Of a stretch of 64,000 bases of DNA, positions 45,686 through 57,781 are shown one piece after another (position 1 is the first letter of the stretch; every line of letters begins with the position of its first letter). The notes beneath the pieces are model-generated. The model was not told where the DNA came from. It saw only the letters and a program-made list of their open reading frames with translations, and did not search any database. Location: contig OY757309.1 of NCBI GenBank assembly GCA_963583905.1, positions 197,549,482 through 197,613,481 on the forward strand. Reading direction: 5' to 3'. The stretch comes from Stenurella melanura. Taxonomy: Eukaryota; Arthropoda; Insecta; Coleoptera; Cerambycidae. Made by a program: the position numbers and the translations under genes.

Positions 45686-47054
45686 GCACATTTATTTGAA
45701 TCTCTAATTCAGAATAAACTGCTCCAAAATACCTGACAATTTATCTCTATTTTATTTCTGAACTCCACTCCACACGTTTTCAGTAGGCCATCATGTGCGA
45801 AGTAATTTTCAGTACAGGAAAATAATCCGTTTCTCTGATTGCATAACTGATAAAATGTGAACTCGATCTAAAAGAAACTGAGGAAGATACGAGGGTATGT
45901 AGGGGAGATGTGAAACACACTGTTTACTTACTTTTCACTACAAAAATAGAAGTCAATATGTTTCATATAGAAATAAAGGAGAAAAGAGGTATTGTAAAAT
46001 ATAAAAAATTGACAAAATGAGTGGACAAAAATACATCATTTCTAGCTTGAGATAGGTATCTAATCGGTATATCATAACTCCATTATTTTGCTTTGAAGGT
46101 AAATTCTTTATTTCTAAATTTCAAGGGTAAGCACTTTATTGTTGACAGTTACATTACAATATGTTATATTTAAGACATTTTCTTATAACTCGTAAAAAAA
46201 TCAGAAAATTGAGAAATTGGAGTTGACTAACGCCGAGGGTAGACATACCGTAGGACGCTATTGAAGAAGAAAACGCAAAAAATCGGTTAAAACTCCGTTA
46301 AACTCGATAAAATTTGAATCATCGGTAGATAAAAAAATTCTGCGTAATGTGAAGTGTCATAATAGGAGTACATATCTAATTAATAATTGAAAATTACTGG
46401 TAAAATATTTGTTAATAAGATCAAAAATAAAGTAAACAAGTGCAGTGCCTTAGTTTGGCTGTCGACGGAAACAGTCCGATTTATATCTGAGGTCCCATTC
46501 AAGTGGTTGGTTATTGATAGAGAATGCCAAATGCTAGATGTCGTTTAAGTGTAAAGTAAGCGACACGTGTTTATAAAACAATAAAGACGTATTAGCTGTG
46601 TTGTGTTTTAAGACTAACAAAACTCCAACTAAAACTGTTTTTAGAATGTGTAGTGTGGGAATCCTACAGAGCAGAATGGGAAGCTGCCAACATATACACA
46701 CACGGACGAAAAAGATAGGTTCTATTAGTTTATTAATCTTTATTAATTATTGAAACTAACTAAATTTCTTAAAATTAAGAATGTATTAAACTTAAGGCAG
46801 GTCCCACAACAGGAAGGTTTTGACTGGCAGCTGTCACAATATTTCAGAACCGCACTTAAAGATTTCATTTTAATTAAAAATTAACGCGTTTGACAGCCTG
46901 CCTACGCTTCCTTTCCCGGGATGGACCTCTTTCATCTCGTAGAAAGGTACACCACAACTATAACTAAATAAATATGCAATGCAATAAGCAGTAGAGCATG
47001 GGAAACAAGCAATTTAAAGCACCTCCTCTCATACCCTAAATCAAATGTACTTAC
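45686..47054. other. No gene recognised
   Basis: No terminal exon matching the nearby SLC17-type exon could be found on the minus strand in this stretch. It is AT-rich. Confidence 0.45.
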
Positions 47055-47140
47055 ATTTTGGAATGTCAGATGTCCAACTACAACAGGTGTGATAAATCCT
47101 ACTTGTGCAACAAGTGTGCCAAGGAATCCAAGAATAACAC
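47055..47140 (-). CDS. SLC17-type transporter, penultimate-type exon (second gene copy)
   Basis: An 86-nt exon with acceptor TTTTAG at 47141 and donor GTAAGT at 47049-47054. Two leading bases complete a codon, then 28 residues: VILGFLGTLVAQVGFITPVVVG then HLTFQN. The pattern G-F-x-T/S-P-x-V-V-G is the conserved part of a late transmembrane helix and loop in SLC17 organic-anion/phosphate transporters of the major facilitator superfamily. Length, phase and both splice sites are the same as in the exon at 57325-57410, with which it is roughly 80% alike. It lies downstream of the terminal exon at 51047-51259, so it belongs to a neighbouring duplicate gene or is an orphan copy. Its own terminal exon is not visible. 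Confidence 0.72.
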
Positions 47141-47310
47141 CTAAAATAAAACAGTATACTTAAATATGAATTATAATCATCTGTAAATCAGTTGTGAATA
47201 ATACTAATACTCCAGCCGACAAACGAATGGACACATGACGGACATTTTAAAAAGTGTTCAGAATTGCCTGATTAATATAATGATATGAAAATTTTTCTCT
47301 CCGAGAGATA

Positions 47311-48868
47311 TACAGGGTGATCCAGAGTTAAAACGTCAAACGTTCGGGATTAACTTTTTGGTTAAAATCGAACTTTTTTCATTAATAAAGTTTCCTCCAA
47401 AAATGCACCGAGCTAGAGCAAAAAGGTAATAAAAAAATGCGGAGGGCGATTTGGACCGACAAAGCAACATTCACACGAGCTGTTATCTGTAATGAAAATA
47501 ACACTCACATTTGGGAGCACGGAAATCCTCATACCGTACGAGATAGCCATTTTCAATATCAATTTACGTGCAACGTTCGGATGGGATTGTACAACAACTC
47601 ACTTATTGTTCCAATTTTTCTGCCTCCACGCCTAAAGGGAACACCTTTTTTTGGAAAATTATTTTCAATCAATCTTAGTCGATATACCTATAAATAGTAA
47701 AGTAAACAGATGACTCCAATTAGATGGATGTCCAGTCCATTACATTCTACCAGTGCCACCGATAGTTGCACGACTATTTTCTGAGAAGATGAATTGGTCT
47801 CGATCGAGACTGCCCCAGCCTTTGGCCTGCGCGATCTCCGGACATTACTCCTGTGAATTTTTTGTGTGAGGTACGATGAAGGCCAAGGTTTATGTGGAGC
47901 CCGTCAACGACGAAGCTGCCCTCCAAGAAAGAATTGTTCAAGCAACCTGGGATTATAGTGATGTCAATGTTGTAACTACTCGGTATTAAATACCCGTATC
48001 TGTATAAACAGTACCTGGTACTTCCCTAGAAGTGAAGTGTTTGCACCGTTTGCGGCATTGTCTGCTTTGCAGATGCAGTTGGTGGTCGTTAACGGTAGTA
48101 TAAGTAATGGATGAGAAACTATAGGAACAATATATGTTGTAGGTAAAGCGGTATTGGTACGATGTGTGTGCACGTGCGGGTATCCGACAACTTTAGATAT
48201 TGTAATATTGTATGATTGGCACATCGAGTTATTGACGGTATTGACTGAATAACGTACCTAATCTAATAGTTTTATTCTTGGCTTTTAGGTGATAACAGAA
48301 TATCAAATAATTTTAGTTATAATAAAATAAACGCAAGCGTCATAAATAAGAGGGATATGAAATTATAATCATAATACATCAATATAATTAACCTAAGATG
48401 AACAAAAAGTATTAACAAAAATAAATAAACAAAAGTTAAGAATATTCCTACAAACAAAATTAAAAAAAGAAGACACAATACCTAAACGTTTTTTTATAGT
48501 TTTACAAAAATTTATTGTAATTAAGGAATATCAGTTTATTTACATGCTTGGATTTAAGTCGATTACGCTGTTCTGTTACAATCTGGCTGGTTTTCGAAAA
48601 AATCCCCTAGAGCGGTTATGGTTCCTGCAGTATCATAGCATGAAATTAATATAATAGCACCGGTTCCAGATATAAAGTAACGGGTACTCATTGCAAAAGT
48701 ACCGGGTACCCTAAATACTCAAATGTACCTATATTTGACGTCACTGTGGGGTTGTTCTAGCTTGGAGGGTGTGAATTTTTGGAAAAAGCCTTATAGGCGA
48801 AAAAGTCTTATTTTAACCTAAAAAGTCGATCCTGAACGTTTGGCGGTTTATCTCTGGGTCACGCTGTA
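47311..48868 (+). mobile_element. Second mariner-type transposon, decayed
   Basis: The left end TACAGGGTGATCCAGAG...CAAACGTTC is matched by the inverse right end (GAACGTTTGGCGG...CTCTGGGTCACGCTGTA, 48834-48868). TA flanks both sides. It encodes a transposase relic beginning near its first catalytic block, so the N-terminal DNA-binding part has been deleted. The ~800 bp from about 47970 to 48760 is foreign and unassigned. It starts and ends with vaguely similar GGTACY-rich stretches. Confidence 0.78.
47437..47960 (+). pseudogene. Mariner-type transposase fragment
   Basis: IWTDKATFTRAVICNENNTHIW is the first catalytic-Asp block; NPHTV...QFTCNVRMGLYNN follows. After a frameshift near 47690 come a degenerate second block (QMDGCPVHYILP) and a third region ending FFV*GTMKAKVYVEPVNDEAALQERIVQATW. 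Frameshifts and stops make it non-functional. It belongs to a different mariner-like family from the one at 8519, with different ends and sequence. Confidence 0.75.
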
Positions 48869-50899
48869 TATGATTTTACATATGTTCCGATCAAAGATTC
48901 ATTTTATATAATATGCATAATTTCGATATAACTAATACTTAGCGAGATATAAGCAAGAAACTTAATTTGAGCACCATATTTCAAGATGGCGGCTCGAGCT
49001 CGACTGAGAGAAATGGGGACCTATTGTATGTTTAATATTACGCCTTAATTACGCCTTAATGAGCATCTTCTGAGAAGTTTCAAAACATCAATTTTTTCCA
49101 TCTACTTTTCTCTGTGTGACTTGAGTATATGGATTATAGAAAACCGCTCTATCAATAATATCCCTAAGTCTACCCATGTAGTAACTGGTAACGTTACTAC
49201 ATTTTTTATATCAAGATACAACTACTCCGACAATTCGTAGATGTATTTTCGATATGTTCAATAAAGAGAATTTTTGAATTATATAAATACATTCCACAGA
49301 TGTTACCGTTACAAACAAGTCTGTGGATGACAAATAGTAATCCAAAGTATGCTTTATTATAAATAATATGACGATGGTATTAGGAGAACACTGTGACTGG
49401 ATTGAGTAATTTTTTGATTATTAACTTGAAAGATGAACAAATTTTCGTTGTAAATAATAATAATGGTAAGTATGTCTCTTAACTATGCTATTGAATCTCG
49501 GAATGATTTAGACTTTCTGGAACGCTCGCTCATCATTTCAGATTAAAGATCAGTGCTGTCATAATGTTATTAGGGAACCTAAGACCTATTCAACATTGCA
49601 CCGTGCCAAGATTTTGGATAATCTGCCTTTACCAAAACCTTAAAACTCATTTTTATGAGGTGTACATTGGGTGTATCTGGGTTCATAAAATGAATACCTT
49701 TTTTTCACCGCCGCGCCATTTAGAATATAAAATATTTCAAGCTTCTAACAAAGTGTACATTGTTATCATATTTAATAATAGAATGAAATAGTAAATTTAA
49801 TGAATTTAAAAGGAATTAGAATTGCACACACCAGCTTCACTGATTATGATGCAAGAGCCAGCCTGACACGTTTATAGATATATTATTGTTCCTTCGAGAT
49901 TGGCAGACAAAGAAAATAATACGAGAAATTTTCTTAGTCGTGCAACTTTTCTTAATAACTCAAAATTATTTACAACTTTTAAAATGACGCCGAAATTTAA
50001 AAAAAAATCCTTATTTTAGGGATTGATAAGGGGTTGTACGTGATAGTTTATAGCAATTGCACGTCAAAGAGTGAAGCTCTTCAAGCATTTTAAGCCGAAC
50101 CGCCTCAAAATTCGTTCAAAATTGAGCGAATTGCAGAATTAAAAAAAAAGTGTAGCAAAATCCCCCACTGTGTGGCGATTTGCGATTTGCGACATTTTTT
50201 ACTGGTAGATCTCGAATGATTCATACAATTACTCGTGGGTTACTGAGACTCGTGGGTTACCTACCGAATAAATGATTCTCGATAGTTCAACATTCTAACA
50301 GATAATAAAAATAAAAGCACATGGGAGATTTTTTCCTTTCAAATATGTCAATTCACACTAACTTTATTCGCAGTTTTCGTTATTTATCACAGTTCATTTT
50401 TACATATAAAAAAAGGTGGTTTCATTACGACGTCACATTTAACTGATTTAAGACTACTAATATCTACAAAGACGCACTAGCTCAGTAGAACTACTTTATA
50501 TATCTAATGCTTAAGGCAGCTTTTAATTATTTTTTGAATACAAGAATTTTTGTTTTGTTTAATTCCGGCTAATTTTTTTATTTACTCCGAGAAACGCTGG
50601 CTAAGTACAGCTAGCTGTATTGTAGAGGAAATGTGTTGACGTGAAAAGAGCTTTTACAATATATGTATATTGTGTAAGGTTAGAGCAAATTTAGGTCAAG
50701 TAGTCTTAGGCGTCAACATCCGTATTCAATGTAATATGTATGAGAAGGTTCTTGGCAATGAGAATATTCACGCACGTATTAAAATTTCATCAATCATGTG
50801 CCATTCGTCACATTAAACATGTTTTCTGCTAAATTACAAAAGAATATAAGTCGTGGGATACAAATTGTTTTAATTAAAAGACAAATAGGATTCAACTAA
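48869..50899. other. No gene recognised
   Basis: AT-rich spacer downstream of the SLC17-type gene. The 75-codon frame at 49564 is not recognisable. Confidence 0.45.
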
Positions 50900-50905
50900 T
50901 TTATT
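50900..50905 (-). promoter_or_regulatory. Polyadenylation signal AATAAA for the SLC17-type gene
   Basis: On the minus strand AATAAA lies about 145 nt after the TAA stop at 51047. It is the first canonical signal in a good position. Confidence 0.55.
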
Positions 50906-51046
50906 CCAGAATATTTTACAAAATTTAACAATTTTTGGTAAAAATTCTCACACACATGTAACAAATAATTTAATTTGAACTGAAAACTAAAACTAGTTTC
51001 TCAACACATTCTTCCAAATTTCTTACTATTAGCTGTTATCAATGGA

Positions 51047-51259
51047 TTACGGATTTTTCTCATATTCATCTTTACTTTTTGTTATTTGTCTAGAATTTTT
51101 ATTTTTAACCAAAACTTCAGATTCTGGTAGTTCATTTTGTTTTTCTGGCGAATTCCAAGGTTGCAATTCAGATTTGGCAAATATCGAGTAAAGTATGCCA
51201 CTTGAGAACAAGAAGAATCCCGCTATCCAAAATACTTTCTGCCACTGACTGGAAGTTTG
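51047..51259 (-). CDS. SLC17-type transporter, terminal exon
   Basis: The acceptor TTTTCCAG at 51260 opens a 213-nt exon in phase 0, ending in TAA. It reads QTSSQWQKVFWIAGFFLFSSG then ILYSIFAKSELQPWN, followed by a polar cytosolic tail of about 35 residues (EKQNELPESEVLVKNKNSR...). The W-x-x-V-F-W-I start, one hydrophobic helix and the x-L-Q-P-W-N end are typical of the last membrane segment of SLC17 carriers (sialin, vesicular glutamate and sodium/phosphate cotransporter-like). The preceding exon at 57325-57410 ends in phase 0 with HLTFQN, and the join HLTFQN|QTSSQWQKVFW is what the family shows. The ~6-kb intron between them holds a fold-back transposon. Substrate cannot be told from this end of the protein. 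Confidence 0.85.
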   Translation of the reverse strand, partial: QTSSQWQKVFWIAGFFLFSSGILYSIFAKSELQPWNSPEKQNELPESEVLVKNKNSRQITKSKDEYEKNP

Positions 51260-52090
51260 CTGGAAAAGAAATCATATTTTAGGTTTATTTTAATGCTGCG
51301 TGATAAGAATTTAAATAAAAATGGTAAAAATAATTATGTGCTCTGTTGAAATTGATAATCTTAACATCAACTTTGTGCCTATTTAATCAAATAGATATAT
51401 TATAACCGGAATAATATTTCTACCAATCAGAGTATAGAAACTGTGCGGATATATTTTCATAATATGCTCTCGTCAAACATAAACAAAGTCTGTATGTGCA
51501 GGGTTATTCATTATACTTTGATCCCCCTTAACTCTGTTACTTTTGCGTTCTAAAGTAAGTTTAATCAGAAAGTCTTACCGCTGCATCTATATTATTTTAA
51601 ATACAACTGATAAAAAATAGCCTGCGTACATGTGATATAAAAAATGAAGGTGATTTTCTTAATGGAACGCCCTCTTATGTTTATATTTTCTTTTAGGTCT
51701 CAAATATACACTGTTTTATTTTCCATGAGTATACCTCTTTATCTCTGGATTAAAAAAAATCAGTAAAGGTATTTACTCAGAACTTCCCTCTTTCTTTACA
51801 CAGCGCGGTCACTTTCAAAAACTATTAATTATGAAACGACATATGAGAATAATAATTGGAATGTAGTTATCGCTATTATCACAAGGAAAACCTGATAATT
51901 TTTTTCAAAGAAATAGTGGTCAACCGACAACAAAAGTATGAAAGGTTTGCGTATATAACTTAACAAGTTACCACCATAGTTGAATTATTTTTTAGGATGA
52001 CCACCCTGTACATTTTTCAATAAAACTATGAAAGGTGCCAATAGTGTTAGCTATATGTCAAATATTATTGCCATCTTTCACATTTTCAGA
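51260..52090. other. Intron of the SLC17-type gene; no separate gene
   Basis: Around 51960-52085 is a block (CATAGTTGAATTATTTTTTA, ACCACCCTGTACA) related to the repeat patchwork at 22.6-23.1 kb. Confidence 0.45.
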
Positions 52091-52193
52091 TACACATCCA
52101 CGTGGTGGAGTGGAAGTGTAGTAGTCGTAAAAAACATTTCAATGTTTCTTTAAAAATAGGTTTAGAATGTCGTGAAACTTGAAGATTTTAATG
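52091..52193 (-). mobile_element. HINE-like repeat copy 8, 3' end only
   Basis: A decayed hairpin (ACACATCCACGTGGTGGAGT) is followed by the family's AATAGGTTTAGAATGTCGTG and 'GAAGATTTTAA', then broken by the next insertion. Confidence 0.75.
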
Positions 52194-52972
52194 GAGCCCG
52201 CACAATTCTTATGTAAAAGTGGCTTGCTTTAAATTATTTTGGGCCCCTCATCAAATGTCTCAATGGGTCGGAGGACCCAAACCACCAAGGTTTCAAGATA
52301 GAGCTAGTTGAAATTGGGATTATGAGATATTGGTCGTACACCGAACATTATTCAAATGATGCCCTTGTTCTTGGGACTGGAGAGTTTTGGTTAGCCTACA
52401 GTGAGGAGAAACATGTCAATGATTATTCAGTGTCAGCGTTCCTCATTTCATCGGTTCCTCGACCATAAAATAGGCATTTCCAATGATTTCTTCGTGTTTT
52501 CTTGCGTTTCCTTTGAAATAAGTTTTCCATCGACTACATCTAATTGGATTTCGGATGTAGGTGTTTCTTGTGTGATCTCATTTTCGGCCTGACAGTTTTC
52601 ATCGTCGGGTGGAAGAAAATTAATGTTTTCGAAAAAATCTGAAATAATTCAATGGTATGCATGAAGGTGAGAGAATTCGAATGATTTAATTTGAATTCAT
52701 TTTTTGCAGATGTCCTAGAAGGTAGTTCGCAAGTTAAAAACAAAAAAAATAAATTAAGTGTTCGTAGCTGTTTTACGATAGATTTCATTTTTGTGTGAAT
52801 ATTGTCACTGTCAATACCTCATAATCTCAACTTGAACCGACTCTATTTTGGTGGTTTGGGACCTCCGACCTATTGAGACATTTGATCGCGGGCCCGAAAT
52901 ATAGAACATATCAAAAATCCAGCCAATTTAACGAAAGCCACATTTACATAAGGGATTGTGCGGGGTCCTTTG
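52194..52972. mobile_element. Inverted-repeat element (GGRSCCCGCACAATYC ends)
   Basis: The left end GGAGCCCGCACAATTCTTAT is matched by the inverse ATAAGGGATTGTGCGGGGTC at the right. A second paired block, CAAATGTCTCAATGGGTCGG then AGGACCCAAACCACCAA, pairs with its inverse at 52850-52885. The arms are about 140 bp. It is inserted in the 3' region of the HINE-like copy, exactly after GATTTTAA. No transposase is present. Target duplication not clear. Confidence 0.75.
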
Positions 52973-53938
52973 AGGGACTTATTTTTCATTATTAATTGCA
53001 GTTTACAAATTTCTTCATTGGCAGACCAACAGTTTTGTGTTTAGTTAAGTAGACAACGACGTACCACGGTTAAATTCATACCTAAACCTTTTAAATTGAA
53101 TACAAATTTTGTGTATATTTTTAAAATGATAAAGGTTTGAATTTTCTGTAAGTAATCGAAAAAACTGAAATACTTATTTAGAACTAGGTGTCTATCGAAA
53201 TCCTGTTCCATTTATAAGAAATATAACCATATTTTCCATTTTAGTATTTTATTAATCATTAATAATTTACATATTATAAGCTTAAAATAGGTTATTTCAT
53301 GTTTACAATGTGAAATAAACAGCATTTTATAATTTATAGTATAAATACATAAAACGATGTTGCCAGATGGTATGGCTGGGGACTTATTCATAAAAGCTTA
53401 TCAAAATTTATAGCTGCTATCAATCAAATATTTCTTATAATTTATATAGATTATCTTTCTTTTTTATACTAAGAGTATCCAGATAAGAGCTTTTTAGTCA
53501 GGTTTCAGCGGTGCGGAACTTAAATAATCTTTTTGGTTTACGTAGGAAAAAGAATTTATAAAAACCTACTTAATAATTGTCATATGATAAAACTGTGGTT
53601 TTCGAATATAGACATATATTTTATAAATATATAATTTTATGTAATCGACAGGTCAGGGGGCATAAAAATTTATTAAGGATTGTTAGGGTTTTTGTATGTA
53701 TGTATTGTGTATTTTTGTGTATGTGTGTTGTCGGGGTAAGAAATATAACCAATTAACAGGCATATGGCTAAAATTCATCGCTATGTATCCATAATCTACA
53801 TGCATTGTCTGCTTTAAAAAAAAGATAACGTTGTCAAGAAAAGACCCAAAAACAATGGCTATAAAAATGTTAAAAGATAAATTAACAAAAGTAAACAACG
53901 GAAGAGTATGCACAGCAAAGCAGGAGGGTCAATAAGGC
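52973..53938. other. Intronic AT-rich stretch, no gene recognised
   Basis: No exon-like sequence or repeat family that I can match. Confidence 0.45.
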
Positions 53939-55930
53939 CTGATTTCAGGCCACTCTTGATTTGAAAAAAGCTACTGGAAACTTAACTGTAAATATAAATA
54001 TACATTTTAAAAAGATTCCAGACTAAACGAAGACATCCCACCCTCTCCAAGTAATTTTTACTCCTCCCACCCATTTTCATGTTTCTGCGCTTCTATGCTG
54101 GATTGTACTTTATCTATCACCTTAAATACACTCCCAAGTCCTTCTTATGGCTCGAAATACATTTGCTGTTACTGGCCTATCTCCACCACCATCACCTCCA
54201 CGTTGCTGTTTCTGGGTAGCGCTAAGTGTAGATGCGGTCAGAACAAAGATTTAAATATATAATACAGATCGAACCCTAATAAAATGAAATCACTCGTACG
54301 GAGCGCTATAAGTGTAAGGTAAGCGGAGTAACAAGCAGCAGATGTATTTCGAGTCATGAGGACTCGGGAGCGTATTTAAGGTGGTGATAATAGGGCATTC
54401 TGTAAGTCGAACAGGAATACAAATTTTTTCCAGCCTAACGAGACTCTCTCCTCCTCCCGTTTTTGAGGATGCTGACCAAGATAGCGGTGGTTAATCTCTC
54501 TCCGAGGTCACTCCACCACCCAAAACGGCCAAAAACTACAACCGAAAGGAGTAAACCGCGTATCCGCCGTCTCCTACCAGCCAAACATGTGTTACCCTCG
54601 TTTTCGAGAAAGCTGAGCACGATGGTGATGTCAAGATCCCTTCTCGACCCCGCCAACCCCCCCAAACGGCCAAGAACCACCCCCGAAAGGGGTGAAATGC
54701 GGATAGGCCGTCTTCTTTGTGCTAAACCCATGTTATCCCTGTTTTCGAGGATGCTAAGCATGATGGTGGTGTCAAGACCTATCTCCGACCCCCGCCAACC
54801 CCCCTAACGGCCAAAAGCCACCCCCGAAATGAGTGAAACGCAGATAGGCCGTCTTGTCTCTGCTAAACCCGTGTTACCCCCCATTTTTGAGGATGCTGAG
54901 CATGAAAAAAATATTGCGACCTCTTCTCGCTCAGCAAATGGATAAAAATATAATTACACTCTTACTTCTTACTAGACGGGCAACATTATTATTATACTCG
55001 TACTTTTTTGATTTTTCATGGAATAATTTAATTCAAAAGTACGCGGGCTCGCAGCGGCGAAGTGTACACACAGAGATGTTATCTGGTGCACATCATCCCG
55101 CGCAGCATCTCCGCGTCGCCACTTTTACTGTAGCTGGCCCACGTGCTAGATTCCTTCTCCACTGGCATGAAAACAAGAACTCAGTTACTGTTAATGCCTA
55201 CACGACTGACCTCGTGGAGAAGTTCCAACATCACCATCGATCTCAGCATCCTCGAAAACGTGGGGTAACACAAGTTTGGCTGGTAGGAGACGGCCTATTC
55301 GCGGTTTACACTTTTCGGGGGTGGTTTTCAGCCGTTTAGGGGTTGCAGGTGTCGAGAAGTGGTCTCGACAACACCATCGTGCTCAGCATACTCGAAAACG
55401 GGGGGTTTTCGTGGGTTTAGCCGAGAGAAGACGGCCTATCCGCGTTTCACCCCTTTAGGGGGTGGCTTATGGTTTCTTGGGGGGTTGGAGGGCGTCGAGG
55501 AGAGGTTTTGACATCACCATCGTGCTTAGCATCCTCGAAAACGGGGGTAACACAGATTTGGCTGGTAGTAGACAGCGGATACGCGGTTTACCACTTTCGG
55601 GGGTAGTTTTTGGCCGTTTGAGGGGTGGGGCGATCTCGGAGAGAGATTTAACCACTGCCATCGTATTCAACATCCTCGATAACGGGGGTAGGACATAGTC
55701 TCTTTAGGCTAGAAAAAATTCGTGTTTTTCGAGGTTCAATCCGACTCACAGAATGCACTATAAGGTACGATCAAACATAGAAGCGTAGAAACATGAAAAT
55801 GGGTGGGAAGTGCGAAAATGACTTGGAGTAAGAGGGATGTCTCCGTTTAGGCTGCAATCTTTTTAATAAGTTTACAATAATATTTTTTCAAATTAAAGGG
55901 GGCCATAAATTGTTACTTCTAGGCCCAAGC
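53939..55930. mobile_element. Fold-back element with 141-bp repeats and GC-rich loop
   Basis: The arms are inverse copies: AAAAAGATTCCAGACTAAACGA, ACTCCTCCCACCCATTTTCA and TGTTTCTGCGCTTCTATG (54010-54105) pair with 55760-55870. Deeper in, each arm is a tandem array. On the left GAGGATGCTGA-type starts lie at 54465, 54606, 54747 and 54899. On the right, inverse units lie about 141 bp apart near 55247, 55389, 55531 and 55671. The loop (about 54900-55210) is unlike the arms and partly GC-rich. This is the Foldback (FB/Galileo-like) plan. It lies in the last intron of the SLC17-type gene. The 114- and 161-codon frames here are repeat by-products. Confidence 0.85.
54115..54389. mobile_element. MITE nested in the left arm of the fold-back
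   Basis: TATCACCTTAAATACACTCC at the left and its inverse at the right (CTCGGGAGCGTATTTAAGG then TGGTGATA) form ~50-bp terminal repeats continuing through CTCGAAATACAT and GCTG. The corresponding point of the right arm (GTACCTTATAGTGCATTC) is uninterrupted, giving an internal empty-site comparison. Confidence 0.82.
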
Positions 55931-57324
55931 TTAGCTATAAAGTTAGTAATAAGTTTAAGCATACATAGGAGATATGCCACAAACGTGTTCTTTTCTACAA
56001 CCTTTAATTTAGCATCCCTACCACCGATAATAACAGTTGCTCATCATCATTATATTTTAACACGGTTTCATTAGCTTGGTCTGTAACTTTGCAACTTTGT
56101 ATGTAAGGAAATCTTGAACTCAATGTTCACCTACTTCCAGATATTCTATTGACTTTAAATTTTGCATGTGTATAATATGGTCCACATGACATTGCAATTT
56201 GACATCTTTTATAGAAAAATCCGAGATGGTGTTTCCAAGAAGGGTGACAGTTTATTGTCATTTAATATCTAATTCTACTAAAAAATTGGTATTTGGAGAT
56301 TTTCGGGGTCGCAAATTATAACTATGTGGCAACTTTTTTTAATGTGGATTTTAAGACTTGTTGTTCAAGGGTTAGAAGTTGAGTTCAGGTTCAAGAACAA
56401 TATTTTGATACAATTAAAAAATCTGAACATGCGTGCATTATAAGCTTTTCAAATTATTTCGTTACCTCTAAGTGTCATTTTTAACATACCTAACCTAAAT
56501 TTTGTAACAGGCATATAATTTTTCTTTTGCATCTTATTTCAATATAAAAATTAATAAATCGTTTTAGGTATTATTTTAGTAAATCAAATATTAATTGATC
56601 GTGGAAGGCATTACTATGTGGTAGTCATTATTACAGAAAACCAGCAAAGCACTAGTATGTTTTTTACCGCCATATTTACTCAAAGTAGAGATGGTTACAT
56701 AATTACATTATTATCAAATAACGATTCAAAATAGAATGAAATTGCAGGTCTAGTATCTGCTTAAGTAGCTTTAGCATTTATATGATCGAAAAATACTTCC
56801 GTTCTTATTTCTAAAATTTACATTATTTCTGTGTTTGCAGTGTTTTACTTGTTTTCTGTGCAAGTATTAATTCCTCACAAAAAATTAGATTATGAATTTG
56901 ACGCTTGTGTTATAGAAATCGTTGAATTTGTGTTTTGAACTATTTCAATAAATGAGATGACAATCGTCCATTATTTCCTATTTCTGAAAGATGTGCACTT
57001 TATTATAACAATATGTTTAATAAAAATAGGTACAACGTTAATATGCTACACACCTTGTAAAGTTTATGCTGGCGACCTGTTGGAAACATCGTCATCAAAT
57101 AAAAATAAACATTGTGCTCTATTGAGATAACTCTGTATTGTTCTGAAATTCCAAAGACATTTAACGATAAAATTCAAGTAGATATAAGTTTTTCAAATGG
57201 AATCAAAACCCTGTACTATGAAATTAAGAACCAACTTTCCGTCCACCCAGTCAGAATTTATTTATGAATATGGAGATGAGCTTACATGTACTTTTAATTA
57301 ATATTTCATTTATATTTTACTTAC
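55931..57324. other. Intronic AT-rich stretch, no gene recognised
   Basis: No supportable exon or repeat. Confidence 0.45.
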
Positions 57325-57410
57325 ATTTTGGAAAGTAAGATGTCCAACGACAACAGGTGTAAGAAATCCTGCAGGTGCAGCAGCAGTATTGCACAATCCA
57401 AGAATTACAC
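57325..57410 (-). CDS. SLC17-type transporter, penultimate exon
   Basis: An 86-nt exon with acceptor TTTTAG at 57411 and donor GTAAGT at 57319-57324. It reads, after two leading bases, VILGLCNTAAAPAGFLTP then VVVGHLTFQN. Phase 0 at the 3' side joins in frame to the terminal exon at 51047-51259. The N-T-A-A...A-G-F-x-T-P-x-V-V-G pattern is that of SLC17 major-facilitator transporters, where family members usually read 'N..A..aGf.sP.ivG'. It matches the family better than the duplicate at 47055-47140. Upstream exons would lie beyond this point on the minus strand, and none is recognisable up to 64000. Confidence 0.8.
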
Positions 57411-57781
57411 CTAAAATAAAATAATATATTTAAAAAATACACACCTATGTAGTTAAATGAATAAATGTTTCTTTCGTATCACTAAAAATAAATGAAATAC
57501 TAGTTATTATAGGGGCACTTCAATTTTTTTGTGAGCTACAACTAAATTTCAGTGTCACTATTTTTCACAATTATTTTGATTTTAAATGAAAACACAATCC
57601 TGTTTCCAACAAATTCTTTAGCTTTTTTGCAATCACAGACATAATGGTGCCCTCTATATTTAGATGCGCAAGATCATTTAAAAAAATGTACATATTTTTT
57701 CCAAAACGATATCTGCGAGTAGTCCGTTTGACATTTTAGAAACGTCTTCTAAGAAGCTAGATTCCAGACGATTTGTTTATA
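57411..57781. other. Intronic stretch, no feature
   Basis: AT-rich, directly upstream of the SLC17-type exon on the minus strand. Confidence 0.45.

Noticed and set aside
47970..48760. A hAT-like insertion in the second mariner relic
   Set aside because: The two edges have only vague similarity (GGTAC-rich), and no target duplication or terminal repeat could be confirmed.
54463..55698. Open frames of 60-161 codons in the fold-back
   Set aside because: They follow the 141-bp repeats and recur in mirror form. No protein family was recognised. The loop frame is noted only as a curiosity.
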